From Tridacna crocea (taxonomy: Eukaryota; Mollusca; Bivalvia; Cardiida; Cardiidae): a stretch of 64,000 nucleotides of DNA. Position numbers and translations under genes: made by a program. The notes under the pieces are model-generated. The model did not search any database. It saw only the letters and a list, made by a program, of their open reading frames with translations, and was not told the DNA's origin. Shown here piece after piece: positions 30,715 to 41,900 of this stretch (position 1 is the stretch's first letter; each line of letters starts with the position of its first letter). Location: positions 13,587,290 through 13,651,289 of the forward strand of contig OX031061.1 of the NCBI GenBank assembly GCA_943736015.1, given 5' to 3'.

Positions 30715-30865
30715 TACGTTTTCAAATTTGATTGCACAGAAGAGAAAATACCATATCGGAAAGTGCAGATATAAGATCATAATTCACCTTTACTGCAGTC
30801 TGATCTTGATCTACAGTGTCTGCAAAAGGTCTGCGAATCGCACTTACCTGCTGAAGGATTTAGAA
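30715..30865 (-). mobile_element. Family D MITE, decayed
   Basis: CCATATCGGAAAGTGCAGAT, GCAGTCTGATCTTGATCTAC, AGTGTCTGCAAAAGGTCTGC, CACTTACCTGCTGAAGG. One arm of the hairpin has changed (ATATAAGATCATAATTC). Confidence 0.6.
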
Positions 30866-30944
30866 CGTTATAATTTCAAAGCCTATTTGTCGGTATACAT
30901 GTACTTGGCAAGAAGCTGGCAGTACTGTGCTAATGATGACGTAT

Positions 30945-31420
30945 GTTTATACGGCAAAGAAATTCCTCGTGATCTGATAATGTATACGAACATATATAAT
31001 TATCATGTGCACAGGAAAAACCAACGTAAAAGCAGTTTCCCTTTCGGGAGCCCCGTATATGAATACACTATCAAAACATAATCCACAATGGCGGCGTCGA
31101 TCAAGATTTTCATCAAGATTATGCGCAAACCTGCACGTTTTAGCACGTATTACCAAGGTTGTCAGTTTCCAGTGACGTCAGTTTTTTATTGAATTGGGGC
31201 ACTCAGAAGGAAAATTGTACTTCGTCAGCGTTTTCATTTTTTAAACAAATAAAAAAAGATAAAATTTGCTTAAAAAAGGTTGGAATGGTAAAACTATACA
31301 GTATAATAAATTTGATATACGGTCAGGCTCGCCTTCGGCTCGGGGGCGACATGATTTACCACAGCCGTGAACAAGTGTCCAAGTCCCCTGCCACCTACCA
31401 TACAACTAATAATTTATCCA
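30945..31420 (+). repeat. Family L repeat, long form
   Basis: AAAACCAACGTAAAAGCAGT, CACAATGGCGGCGTCGATCA, CTGCACGTTTTAGCAC and CCAGTGACGTCA parallel the copy at 20757-21255. The end segment GCTCGGGGGCGACATGATTT / ACCACAGCCGTGAACAAG is in the opposite orientation to that copy. Confidence 0.6.
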
Positions 31421-31582
31421 ACTCTACCAGCGAAGGAAAAAAAACTAATATTTTACAATTCTGAAAAAGAAATACTGTCAGGGCGCAAAAAATAATACCA
31501 CATGATATAATCGGTTGGTTTAATTGATTGATTAAGTGATTGATGTTGATTATGTTGTTTATGTTGTTGTTGTCTAAAGCTG

Positions 31583-31811
31583 ATATCCCTTTACTCCATA
31601 GATACTCGTTTCTACCCATTGCATGTAGGAGCCTTTGGAAAACATTGTGGCAAAAGGTGAAATTGCTCATGACGAGCAATTTCACCTTTTGTCACAATGT
31701 TTTCTATGCTATCAAAAGGTGTCACATACACATAAGAAATGGCTTCATCCTTACTGTTATATAGGGTCAAGTAGATATACCATAGAAATGCCTTATGAGG
31801 TAAAGGGTTAA
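31583..31811 (+). mobile_element. Family B MITE, complete
   Basis: CCCTTTACTCCATAGATACT at the left (TTAA decayed to ATAT), TTATGAGGTAAAGGGTTAA at the right. Arms AACATTGTGGCAAAAGGTGA / TCACCTTTTGTCACAATGTT around GCTCATGACGAGC. Confidence 0.8.
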
Positions 31812-31839
31812 ATAATTAATGCATGTGCTTAGTTTCACT

Positions 31840-31955
31840 AGATCTGAACTAGGGCTCTGAACTGTCTTTCCAAAGGACATGCATACGCAAATACCAGCAC
31901 TTCGAGTGAGGCTTGAATCTCGGACTTCCATCCTAAATCTTACCACGGTGTCACG
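31840..31955 (-). repeat. tRNA-like SINE head, minus strand
   Basis: The reverse complement has a B box-like GAGATTCAAGCCTC and an upstream CGTGGTAAGA region with tRNA-like spacing. It is decayed and is joined to the left side of a family A copy. Confidence 0.4.
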
Positions 31956-31957
31956 CT

Positions 31958-32143
31958 GGAAGACGCCTTCAGAAAACTGTATGGGAAAAGGGTAACTGCT
32001 GGTAACCAGTATTTTTCCTTTATCCACTATGTTTACTATCCTCTTTAAGTCTACTTCCATAATTATGACCACATTGAAATTAATGTATCCAAATATTTTC
32101 AACTTTGATAAGTTTTCATTTTTGTCGTTTGTTAAAGAGTTAA
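31958..32143 (+). mobile_element. Family A MITE, shortened
   Basis: Core AAACTGTATGGGAAAAGGGT, AACTGCTGGTAACCAGTATT, TCCACTATGTTTACTATCCT; right end CGTTTGTTAAAGAG-TTAA (32140-32143). The left end is replaced by the SINE-like sequence. Confidence 0.65.
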
Positions 32144-32270
32144 AGAGTTGAATTTTGGACTTGTTCAAATTGGGAGCAATTGCAGACAACAGAATAGATG
32201 TTCCTCAAACATTCAAATTCGTTTTGGAAAGGTGAAAAAACACTACGGGAAGAAGAGAATGCACCGAGCA
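32140..32270 (-). mobile_element. Family A half-copy sharing TTAA
   Basis: Starts at TTAA 32140-32143 and proceeds GAATTTTGGACTTGTTCAAA, GGAGCAATTGCAGACAACAG, GTTTTGGAAAGGTGAAAAAA, ACACTACGGGAAGAAGAGAA, then stops at the middle of the hairpin. Confidence 0.6.
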
Positions 32271-32477
32271 CAGTCAAGAACCAGGCGTAACTTAGGATGG
32301 TTTTTGTCACGTATCTGCATTATCCCATCTTAACAATAATAGCAGCCTTCAGGGGGCGTCGAACATATGGGCTACCGGTGGCAAAAGTAAATACTTGCAA
32401 ATTCAATCAATTATAAAGATCCAAAGATACCGACTCTACGAAACCGCTTTCCACAATATTTCCTATCCGTATAAAGG

Positions 32478-32805
32478 TATTATCTCCCGCTATATGGGTA
32501 CAGAACCGGACGAATTTCCTTTGCGAAAACCGTTACTTTGAATTTCAAACAAAAAAAAAACCTTTGCTCAATAAAACGCTACTTGATGCGATTCATTCAA
32601 CTATGATCATTATTTTAGAGAAATCTGGAGCTAAAACAGGCCTAATTTTTCTTCAAACGTATTGATAAAGGCCATTTTCTCCATTGCTCCTTTATAGCGC
32701 GTGTTAGTATAATCCCCCCAATATTGGGGGAGTGATGCGTCATGTAAGACAGGTCGAATGTTCGAAGAATATGACATGCGCAGAAAATGATCCCTATAAA
32801 GAAAA
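32478..32805 (+). repeat. Family M repeat
   Basis: TTATCTCCCGCTATATGGGT, TTACTTTGAATTTCAAAC, GCTACTTGATGCGATTCATT, GAGAAATCTGGAGCTAAAAC, GATGCGTCATGTAAGACAGG, CGAAGAATATGACATGCGCA. The first ~40 bp after CCCGCTA differ by deletion. Confidence 0.65.
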
Positions 32806-33120
32806 TGTCCATCATTTGAGCCACATTTAATATGTCGTCTGCGAATTCTTTCAATTTGGACACGTCTATTTATTTCGACGTTTAGAAAAGAGCAAAGACA
32901 CATATCTGTACAGAGAATGTATGGGACTAAATCAAGGTTAGTTATATAACCGCTAGCCTAAAGTGGCCTTTCTGCTCATAAAGATCCAAAGATATCGATT
33001 CCAGGAAACCACTTTAGGGTCTTTAGCGATTAATCTAGCGGGAAAGTAAATATTTAACGTGTTCCAGAACAAGTATTGTACATTGCGTTTTTGCCATGTC
33101 TCTCGATATGTGTCAATTTT

Positions 33121-33345
33121 GATCCTTTATCACGGCTTTGAATGACCTTGAGGAAGAAGCCTTTTGAAAATATTGAGGGAAAAGGAGAAAATGCTGGTAA
33201 CCAGCATTTTCTCCTTTTCCCAAAATATTTTTTTTTTTTACTCTATTAAAGAAAAATGCCATACTTTCAGCCGCATTTAACGGTTGTTTTCAGCTTGCTT
33301 TCAACTTGGACAAGTCTGAGATTTTTTCGTATGGTAGAGAGTTAA
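33121..33345 (+). mobile_element. Family A TTAA MITE
   Basis: ATCCTTTATCACGGCTTTGA left; core AATATTGAGGGAAAAGGAGA / TCTCCTTTTCCCAAAATATT; right CGTATGGTAGAGAGTTAA with TTAA at 33342-33345. The left and right arms share the AATATT variant. Confidence 0.75.
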
Positions 33346-33414
33346 ACCTCTACGAAACTATCCCGTGAATTTATGTATCGGAAAGCCCGATGACACTTCA
33401 CCATGCGTTCCTCA

Positions 33415-33575
33415 TTTCGTTCTGATTCAAATTCTAAGTTTAGAGCGGCACACAACTTTTGCCTAGCTAAAGCTTTTGGTTTAGCCGAACAGAAGTTGTA
33501 TTGCTTTCAATCTAGAAAATTCGTTGGAATGAGACTAAGATTGTTCTCATCAACGCAATGGTTGAAGTATTAAGT
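33415..33575. mobile_element. Family E element, decayed
   Basis: GCACACAACTTTTGCCTAGC, TTTTGGTTTAGCCGAACAGA, AGTTGTATTGCTTTCAATCT and ATGGTTGAAGTATTAAG keep the family E order but the palindrome is eroded. Confidence 0.5.
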
Positions 33576-33649
33576 ATCAACTTTCACGTCAATTTGAGTG
33601 TGACACGGTAGCGCCGTTTCCGGGTATAATGCACGTCATGCTTTTTAAT

Positions 33650-33845
33650 CATGCTGCAAAGAAATTTCGCTCGATCTAATTGGATAATATGCCCCGAAAA
33701 TATATATCATGTTCCCTGGTTGTATTGAATCATGTTGCCACCTAGCCTTCGGTTCGGGGCGACATGATTTACCACAGCCGTGAACAAGTTTCCAAGTCCC
33801 CTGCCACCTGACCGTACAACTATTAATGCACCAAGACATGGAAGT
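33650..33845 (+). repeat. Family L repeat, internally deleted
   Basis: The left block GCTGCAAAGAAATTTCGCTC, ATATATCATGTTCCCTGG joins directly to TTCGGTTCGGGGCGACATGA, ACCACAGCCGTGAACAAG and CTGCCACCTGACCGTACAAC. The middle with the TGGCGGCG motif is absent. Confidence 0.5.
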
Positions 33846-34200
33846 GCACGCTACGTCAGTCATTTCAAGAACTCGAAATTTGCTTCTAGTGTTGCCTTGA
33901 AATATAACCTTACAAGGGTATTCAGTATCTAATCCAGTATTCGACTTAAAGCAACTGAAACCAATATTTCAGTGAACCACTGTCAATGTCATCTTCTTAA
34001 GATTTAGTGAATCAGGTCAGAGTCTCATATCCCTTCAATAAACAACTGTGTGTCTAATTTCCGTTCTCAATCTTCGTAATAAAATACAGGCTTTTCAAGT
34101 CACTGAACAGAATAAACATCGTAAATCTAAGGCAACTGTATAACAGCTTAGCAAGTGACTGTATAAATTCCTCTTCTCAAAGAGCCATGATAAACGAAGA
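33846..34200. other. No recognisable feature
   Basis: Ordinary AT-rich spacer; no frame or repeat identified. Confidence 0.3.
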
Positions 34201-34204
34201 ATAT

Positions 34205-34570
34205 GTAAGGTTGTAATAGACCTCGTTACCAAACCTTGTCATTTTACAAAAATATGGCCATAGAAACTGTTTATACATCTTTCTTTCATATAACAGTTCA
34301 GTTATTGAGTGTTTGAATAAAAGATGGCGTCGTTTCGGGACAAAATCATCGGTACTTTTAGTACAGTCAAATGATCAAGGCATCCTTATTGCCCTAAGGA
34401 AGATTCACTAACATGTTTCGTATGTGGTCTAAATGAATTAAAGAATGACCACTTTGTCAGTCTGACTCACCGTGAAAACACATTTTTTAACATCCAAGTG
34501 ACATACCGTCACTATACAGACTCTCAAGTAACCAATCCCGAAATCTGTACACGTTCGATCCTACACTGTG
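34205..34570 (+). mobile_element. Family K TIR element, right-hand part
   Basis: GATCAAGGCATCCTTATTGC, CCGTGAAAACACATTTTTTA, CACTATACAGACTCTCAAGT and CGTTCGATCCTACACTGTG match the right end of the complete K copy. The left terminus is missing. Confidence 0.65.
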
Positions 34571-35062
34571 GTTCTTAAGAATCTCCTCATGTCCATCTGA
34601 ACCCGAAAGCATTCAATCTATGATATTACCAATACAATTCCTAATAAAAATGTCATTAAACTTTACATGTTGTAGTCTTGTCGCTGTAGTTGTTGCTGTT
34701 GAAGAAGAAATATCGTCTGGACTGTAAGCGAAAATCGAAATGTTATTCTTCATATATATCTAAATCTTTTAAGCTCTTTTTAGCCCTATATATCAAATCA
34801 TGCCAATGCCATTAGCAATCGGTTCTTTCGTGGAGTACCAGGCCCATTGTGTCGGGCTAAATCCAAGATCATACAACACCGAAAGGAAACTCGTTTTCGA
34901 TCTGTGTACACTGCCTGATCCTACGTACTGTATTTGGAAATCGCCTGCGAGCGTCAACGTGCAGCTGTAGTTTTTTTCCATTGGCAATTTCAAGTCGAAA
35001 AAGGAACATAACTATGTCAAAATGCAGCTTGAAAGTGTTTGCTCTTCTGTTGTGGATTTCTC

Positions 35063-35590
35063 ATCGAGCATGGGGTCATTATCTCTCGCTAGATGGCATT
35101 CTACAAATACACATCTAACTAATTTCGGCATTTTGGGTACAGAACGGGGCTACTTTTTTACGCGAGAAACGTTTACCTCAATAAAACGTTACCTGGACCC
35201 GTATTCACCAACCATTCTTAAGAACGTTCTTTGTATTATTCTACAGAATTTTCTACATTAGTAAGTAACACAACTTCTGATCGGCTAAACCATTCGGTTT
35301 AGCCAATCAGAAGTTGTGTTACTTACAAATTTAGAAAAACTTGGAGAATAAGACTAAGAATATTCTCAAGAATGGTTGGTGAATACGAGCCCTGGTGTGA
35401 TTCATGCAGCTGTGATCAGCTAGGATGTAACCTATGCACCGACCATCTATCAAAACAGACCCTACAGGCCTGGATAATAACTTCAGTGTAAGCCCTACTT
35501 TTCCTTTGCCTATGGGGTCGGTGATGCGTCATAGCAGGCAGGTAGAATCTTTGAAGAAATTACATGCCCAGACGAAGTGCATTAGGTCGA
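35063..35590 (+). repeat. Family M repeat split by a family E insertion
   Basis: CATTATCTCTCGCTAGATGG ... AAAACGTTACCTGG stops at 35196, and GTGTGATTCATGCAGCTGTG resumes after 35395. The copy at 8364 reads CTACCTGGTGCGATTCATTC across the same point, so the pre-insertion sequence is known. It continues to GTGATGCGTCATAGCAGGCA and ends near ACATGCCCAGACGAAG. Confidence 0.75.
35197..35390. mobile_element. Family E palindromic MITE, 194 bp, CCTGG duplication
   Basis: ACCCGTATTCACCAACCATT to AATGGTTGGTGAATACGAGC, with CCTGG directly repeated at 35192-35196 and 35391-35395. The inner stem GTAACACAACTTCTGATCGG / GCCAATCAGAAGTTGTGTTA has few mismatches. Insertion into a family M repeat gives a clean empty-site comparison. 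Confidence 0.9.
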
Positions 35591-35886
35591 TAAATTCAGT
35601 AATGCTTGAGATTTCAGAAAATGTGACGGTTTTCACATCACGACCATATAAATGTAGATAGGAAGACGACACGGCTTTGACTGTATTTCAACATGTTCAT
35701 GAAACAAAGTCGAGTTATAAAAAGAATGACCTTGACATTGCAACATCCAGGTCCTCTTATCCTAGCGACCGCAATTTTTTCCTTTCATTTATTCGACACT
35801 CAAAAGGTTGTATGTGTTTGACAGCTTGGCCTTGATATTCCACAAGGGGGATTACCATACAGGCTCGACAAAACCCCGTGGCCGCC

Positions 35887-35985
35887 CCTTTTTTTAAATT
35901 CTGATCGCTTTTGCGGACAGTGTAGATCTAGATCAGACTGCACAGAATATGCAGTTTGATCTTGGATCTACAATGTCCGTTCTCC
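35887..35985 (+). mobile_element. Family D hairpin, partial
   Basis: CGCTTTTGCGGACAGTGTAG, ATCTAGATCAGACTGCACAG, AATATGCAGTTTGATCTTGG, ATCTACAATGTCCG. Outer TTAA ends not found. Confidence 0.65.
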
Positions 35986-36124
35986 AGTGACATAATTTTG
36001 TTTAAAAGAATTTCAAATTTGTACATAATACTGAGTGTGGAGTCCTTGGTGCAATAGTGCTTTTTTAATAGAAACTAAGAACTAAAACAGCATAAAATTG
36101 TTCTGCGTTTTTTTTCCCCCAGTA

Positions 36125-36245
36125 AATGAGACTAGGTTGCGAACAGCGTGGATTCAGATCAAACCGCACCTTGTGTGTCAGTGCAGTCTGATCTTGACCT
36201 GCTAAGTCCACAAGCGGAACTTCTGCAGGCTTCGTCCCTATTGCG
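36125..36245 (+). repeat. Family D-like hairpin, diverged
   Basis: GTTGCGAACAGCGTGGATTC, AGATCAAACCGCACCTTGTG, GTGCAGTCTGATCTTGACCT, GCTAAGTCCACAAGCGGAAC. The stem is imperfect, with an enlarged loop. Confidence 0.5.
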
Positions 36246-36637
36246 GTTGGAGTCGTTTTCACCGACTGCTGAGAGAAGAATTAGACACTCGAGGTTGTCC
36301 AAGTGGATTGTACGAAAAAAATGTCAGAGATCACGTTATACAGCCATGTGGAAAATACGTACTATGTTATAAAAGACATCAGTATCTGACGGTTATTTTA
36401 CATAACTAAATAACGCCAGTGGCTGCCCGGAAGATGCATTAATTGGAACGGACCCCTGACCGTGTGTACAAAGACGACAAAATTTGTTTTGATGGGATTT
36501 TTCCTACGCTTCCGGTATTGTGTAGGTGTAGCTTGGGAAAGTAGGTGTTAACTTTTCTTCATGAGAAGTTGGTAGAACTATTGCGTTCTGCTCCGACGAT
36601 TCAAGGATCTCTTGGATAACTGTACCAAAACAACGCC

Positions 36638-36854
36638 TTAACCCCTATCCTGCTGAATGACTAAAATGAAATGTTTTACTTCGACGGTAATAAAACCCGA
36701 ATACTGCCATTCAAAAGTTATGCTTTTGGGGAATGATATCTCCTTATCGGACAGTGTAGATCCAAGATCAGACTGCACGTTCTGTGCAGTCTGATCTTGG
36801 ATCTACTATGTCCGCAAAAGGTCAGTGATTCGTGCTTAGCAGCGTAAAGCTTAA
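36638..36854 (-). mobile_element. Family D TTAA MITE, complete
   Basis: 217 bp with TTAA at both ends. Left CCCCTATCCTGCTGAATGAC; the hairpin GTAGATCCAAGATCAGACTG / CAGTCTGATCTTGGATCTAC is perfect around CACGTTCTGTG; right GTGCTTAGCAGCGTAAAGC. It serves as the reference copy for family D. Confidence 0.85.
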
Positions 36855-36936
36855 AGATACACCCATACAGCTTTGTAAACAGAAATTTCACTAATATTCG
36901 TGGTGTAAGGGATAGAAAAGCACAAGGGATTTATTC

Positions 36937-37300
36937 TCAATGAAGACCGGAAATGACAACAGCGGGTGCTTTCAAGACCTCTAAAACATGCAGTGCATTT
37001 CCTATCTGATGTAATTTGTACAATCTTGCAGCTACCAGGGGCAAAATTTGGTATGAAGGTACAGGAATGATTATATAATACGTAGTTTCATAAAAATTAG
37101 GATGAAATGGGTAAAACACTGGCTGAAAACGTGTAAACAAGTATCTGTAACGATTGCTGGACTGGAGGCAGAGGTCATAGCATAAATTAGGGAAATACCC
37201 TAAAAGGAATGTGTCTGGGTTAATGGCAAGTTTGTACGATGTATGTAATTGTGCCTCCAATACTAGGGAGGCCGCTAGGAATATGTTTTTGAAAGGACAT
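36937..37300 (-). pseudogene. Open frame of unknown origin, possible LINE-related relic
   Basis: A minus-strand frame of more than 107 codons reads LVLEAQLHTSYKLAINPDTF, LLGYFPNLCYDLCLQ and QILPLVAARLYKLHQIGN. The xxxLxINPxxFLLGxFP pattern recalls the C-terminal part of some LINE proteins, but I see no zinc ligands or reverse transcriptase motifs. No start codon decides the N-terminus. Function is unknown. Confidence 0.25.
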
Positions 37301-37650
37301 GGCTTTTATGCAACTCGACCAAGATAGCTGAAACTGTTGACAATGATCGTACACAGATTGAAGTTAAAGAACAGCAGGTTTCAAGAAATTTGCTGGACCA
37401 TTGTAGGATTCATTCATTTTTTTAAGGGGTTGGGGTGGGGCAAGTTAACGAGTAAGTAGGCCAGTATCGAAATAAACAGTCAAGTATATTATACCCATGC
37501 AGTAAAAAGCAGGGAGCGGCCTGAAGAAAGCTGTAGGTGCACCATAGTGTAGAAACACCATAGTGGGGAAACGCCAAGACTGCAGTGACTTGTACCTGTG
37601 CAGCATAATTGCATAACTGAATACCACTGTTAACAGGATTTAACCGTTGT

Positions 37651-37870
37651 TTAACTGTTTAACAAACAACAAGTTTTAGTTCAGTTTTAAAGCATTTACA
37701 GTAGACAAACTCAGTCCGAGTCAAATGATGGTACGTGTTTTTGAAATGATGGAAAACATTGTTGGAAATGGGGAAATACTGGTAATCAGCGTTTTCTCCT
37801 TTTCCCACATCGTGTTCATAAGCTTTCTTTCACTGTTGTCAAGATTCATGATTGTTCGGTCATGGGTTAA
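37651..37870 (-). mobile_element. Family A TTAA MITE
   Basis: TTAA 37651-37654 and 37867-37870. Left CTGTTTAACAAACAACAAGT; core AACATTGTTGGAAATGGGGA / TCTCCTTTTCCCACATCGTG; right TTGTTCGGTCATGGG. Confidence 0.7.
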
Positions 37871-38974
37871 AAACAACGACACGACAACGTCCTAGGTCCA
37901 CAGGACCATTCGTACTTTGGACATTTTCAACTCGATGAAAAAAACTCATATGTGTACCTGGACAATTGGTTCAGAAGACAATGTGTGGCATGGACAAAAG
38001 ATAGCAAAAGATATTCATACCCGCCACTCTTATTAGTAGTATAGGGGCCACTTTGCTTGTAAGCAAAGATGATGTAATCGGCGGCAATCTTGACCTACTT
38101 TCGGTTATCGTGTTACTATAAATAGTAACTCATTTGCATATAAGGATGTGACTATGTTTAGATCAGCGAAAATTTTGGATGACATATTGTTTATTTTCTA
38201 GATCAGCGGCTACTTTGAATGATTTATAATTATAGACTAGCAGCCATTTCGGATGACTTAATTTTAGCAGTCAATTTAGATGGCGATTATTTTTTTCAGA
38301 TGACCCCTTTTTTCTTGGCACTTTTATTGATATGTTGAAATAAGACTTATAATTTTCCTCATTTCCATTTAGGACGTTGAGGATATCACATCGAAGGCAC
38401 CGTTTTTTCATTTATTTCCGTATTCTAGTTTTGTAATATTTTCTGAGATACTTCAAAGAGCATGGATGTGTCGTTAGACTGACTTTACCATATAGAATTG
38501 GTTGAGGGTGGTAGTGCGGTTAGGAATGGGCTCTTTGACTTGGTGTGGCGTTAAAGATGAGTCTAAGTGGGAAAATCTCGATCTTGTAAAAGGGCCAGGC
38601 CCTTAATGCCGGCGAACATTACTAGATAGAGTATACTCGTCAGCTCTGTATACTGTTTGGGTACTCACTTATATGGCTCATTTTAAGCCTATTTCTCTCC
38701 AAATTCCAATAGAAAAATCAATATTAGCGCCAAGAAAAATTGGTCGTCTGAAAATAAAAATAATCAAAGCGTTGAGAACGCTGAACTGGTATTTGTCAAG
38801 GAAACCCAATGCGTGGAATCAATAGTTTGAAAAAAAAAAGAGACATATTGTTCAAATATTGGCTTAAAAGCAAATGAATACCTTTTCGGTGGAAGGGAAA
38901 GTACTCATGTACTTTAAAACTATAATCAGTAACTATAAGCAGTAAAGATCAGCTAGGAAAGAGCAGAGAGTGAG

Positions 38975-41900
38975 CTTGACTTTCTAATATGGAATTGTAA
39001 CGGTTTCACAGAAAGTAAGAGCAAAAATCCAGAATTTGTTAATAAACTCATTTCAAGCCATATCATATTCCTTTCAGAGTCATGGTGTGATGAAAATAGT
39101 GATATTGGTATTCCGGGTTACATATCGTACAATTTCTATCGAAAATTCAAACATACTAAGGCTAAGAGGAACAGTGGTGGTATTTTACTGTACATTAAGG
39201 ACTCTATCCAAGACGGAGTTTCCATCGAGAAAAATGTTTATGACACTTTATTGTGGATTAAATTAGACAAAACAGTTTTCCATTTAGATTCAGATGTTTA
39301 TGTATGTTTTGTATATTTATGGCATGATGATTCGCCAGCAGATCATTATTATAAAGTTGATCTTTTTGATATTTTACAGAGGGATGTTTCTTACTATGAA
39401 AGCTACGGTAAAGTACTGGTTACAGGGGATTTCAATGCTAGAGTGGGTTTAAAAAAATGATTTCGTAGATTTTGATGGTTTTAACCCAGATTTAGATTGT
39501 CACGATTATATTCCCGATACACCACTATTACGGGCCTCTGAGGATAAAGTGTGCAACACGAGGGGTAAAAAGCTGCTCGATATATGTAAATCGACAGGCT
39601 TGCGAATAGCCAATGGCAGGTTAGGACATGATGAAAACATTGGTAAAAACACCTATTATAGTAAGAAAGCATGCAGTACTATTGACTATTTACTATGTAG
39701 TCCGAATTTTTTTCATGTATTGTGTAGTTTTCAAATAGATCATTTTAACATATATAGTGACCATGCGCCTTTACGCTTTAGCATAAGATGCCAACACGAG
39801 ATTAGTACAGAGGATGACTCGGTACAAACCGAAAACATTATTTATAAATGGAATGACGATAAAAGAAACGAATTTAGAAGTATGCTTATAGGCAAACTGT
39901 CGTATTTTAATCAGATTACAGATAAAAACAAATGTTCCTCTCTTTCAGATATAGACAACATGATATGCCAATTTTCAACCTGTATACAGGACATTGCTGA
40001 TCCGTTATTCAAAAAGTGTGTTGTACGAAATAGTAAAAATGTAAATAAAAATTTCGACAATAAATGGTTCGATGGTGATTGTGCAGAGGCGAAAAGATTA
40101 TATAAAAAAGCCATGTACGACTTTAACAATTCAAAATGTACTCAAAATAGGGAGCATTTATGCGAAAAGAAGGCTGCGTATAAAAGATTGATACGTAAGA
40201 AAAAACGCTTATACTTTCTTCGACAGTCAGATCAGTTTACAAATTTAAAGAGTAAAAATCCGAAAGAATTTTGGAATTTCTTTAAGCAAAAGAAGAAAGA
40301 TAATTTCAATCTTGGTAATTTAGTCCAAGATTTTGAGACACATTTTGAAGATATTTTCAGAGAAATAACCTCTGTTAGTGTTCCAGAAGTTGAAGACTTT
40401 ATAGATCAGAGTGATTTTAACATAAATGACCCCACATTCCCTGAATTAAACGAGCCTATTACTGTCTCAGAGGTTGTAAAAGCGATAAAACGTTTAAAGC
40501 GAAATAAAAGATCTAGCCCAAGCGATAATATTTTAAACGAGTATCTAATTGAAAGTGTCGATATATTATCGGGCCACTTAGCGGACATGTTTAATACAAT
40601 ATTTGATTCGGGATATTTCCCCGAAAGTTGGTCGGAAGGTTTCATCGTCCCCATACATAAAAAGGGAGATAAGAAAGATCCTAATAATTATCGTGGGGTA
40701 ACTCTTTTAAGTTGTCTAGGGAAGCTTTTTACTAGCATTTTAAATGATCGTGTCAATTGTTGGTGTAGCAAACATTCCAAATTATCTGATTCTCAGTTCG
40801 GATTCAAAAAAGGTCATAGCACAGTTGACGCTATGTTTGTATTGTCTAATCTTATAGATCATGTACTAAATAAAAATAGTCGTCTCTATTGTGCCTTTGT
40901 GGATTTTCAAAAGGCGTTTGATTCCGTTTACCGTAATGCGTTATGGCATAAATTGTTTCAACAAGGTCTAGATGGAAAAATTCTGCAAATTTTTCGTTCA
41001 ATGTACAATATTGTGAAATCGTGTGTTAAGTGCGGTAACATTTATTCCAAGTTTTTCGATATTTCAGTAGGTTTACGCCAAGGCCAAATAAATTCACCGG
41101 TCATGTATGCACTCTTCATAGAGGATATAGAATTATTTTTACAAGATAGACCAAACTGTGGTCTAAATTTTAATGAGATATGTCTCATCCTTTTATTATT
41201 TGCAGACGACATGGTCCTAATTGGCCATTCCGTCAGTGATTTACAGGCGAGCCTAAATCGTTTAAATGATTACTGCAGTATATGGGGAATGAAAGTTAAT
41301 ATAGACAAAACAAATATCGTGGTATTCAGAAAAAGGGGCAGGATTAAGAATAATGAAAAATGGTTTTACGGTGGTAAAGAGCTAAAGACAGTTAATAATT
41401 TCAACTATTTGGGTGTTGTTTTTAACCATTCCGGATCTTTTGAAATGAATAACCAATATTTAATAGGTAAAGCCTCAAAGGCGATGTATACTCTTTTACG
41501 CAATATCTTTGAATTTGAGGTTAATCCTTCTATTTCTTTACAGTTATTTGATGCTTTTGTAAAGTCAATCCTTGGATACGGGAGCCCTATATGGGGATTT
41601 ACAAAATCTAAAGATATAGAGCGCCTGCAAATGAAATTTTGCAAGTCCGTTCTTGGTGTTAAAACTAGCACTAGTAATGCGGCGGTGTATGGTGAGTTAG
41701 GTAGACTCCCACTATATATAGATAGGTACGTTTCTATTGTGAAATACTGGTTTAAAGTCATATCATCAGATAATCATAAGATTTTATTGCAAACGGCTTA
41801 TAATATTTCTTTGATTGATGCATTAAATGGAAAACACAATTGGGTCTCTCGATTGAAGCAATTACTGTTTGATTATGGTTTTGCAAATGTCTGGGAAAGT

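Noticed and set aside
30683..31081. 132-codon frame as a gene
   Set aside because: It crosses a D hairpin and family L repeat and has no recognisable domain.
31767..32189. 140-codon minus-strand frame as a gene
   Set aside because: It overlaps B and A MITEs and a SINE-like segment.
36937..37300. Confident LINE protein
   Set aside because: Only a loose INPDTFLLGYF-like resemblance; kept as a low-confidence relic rather than a named gene.
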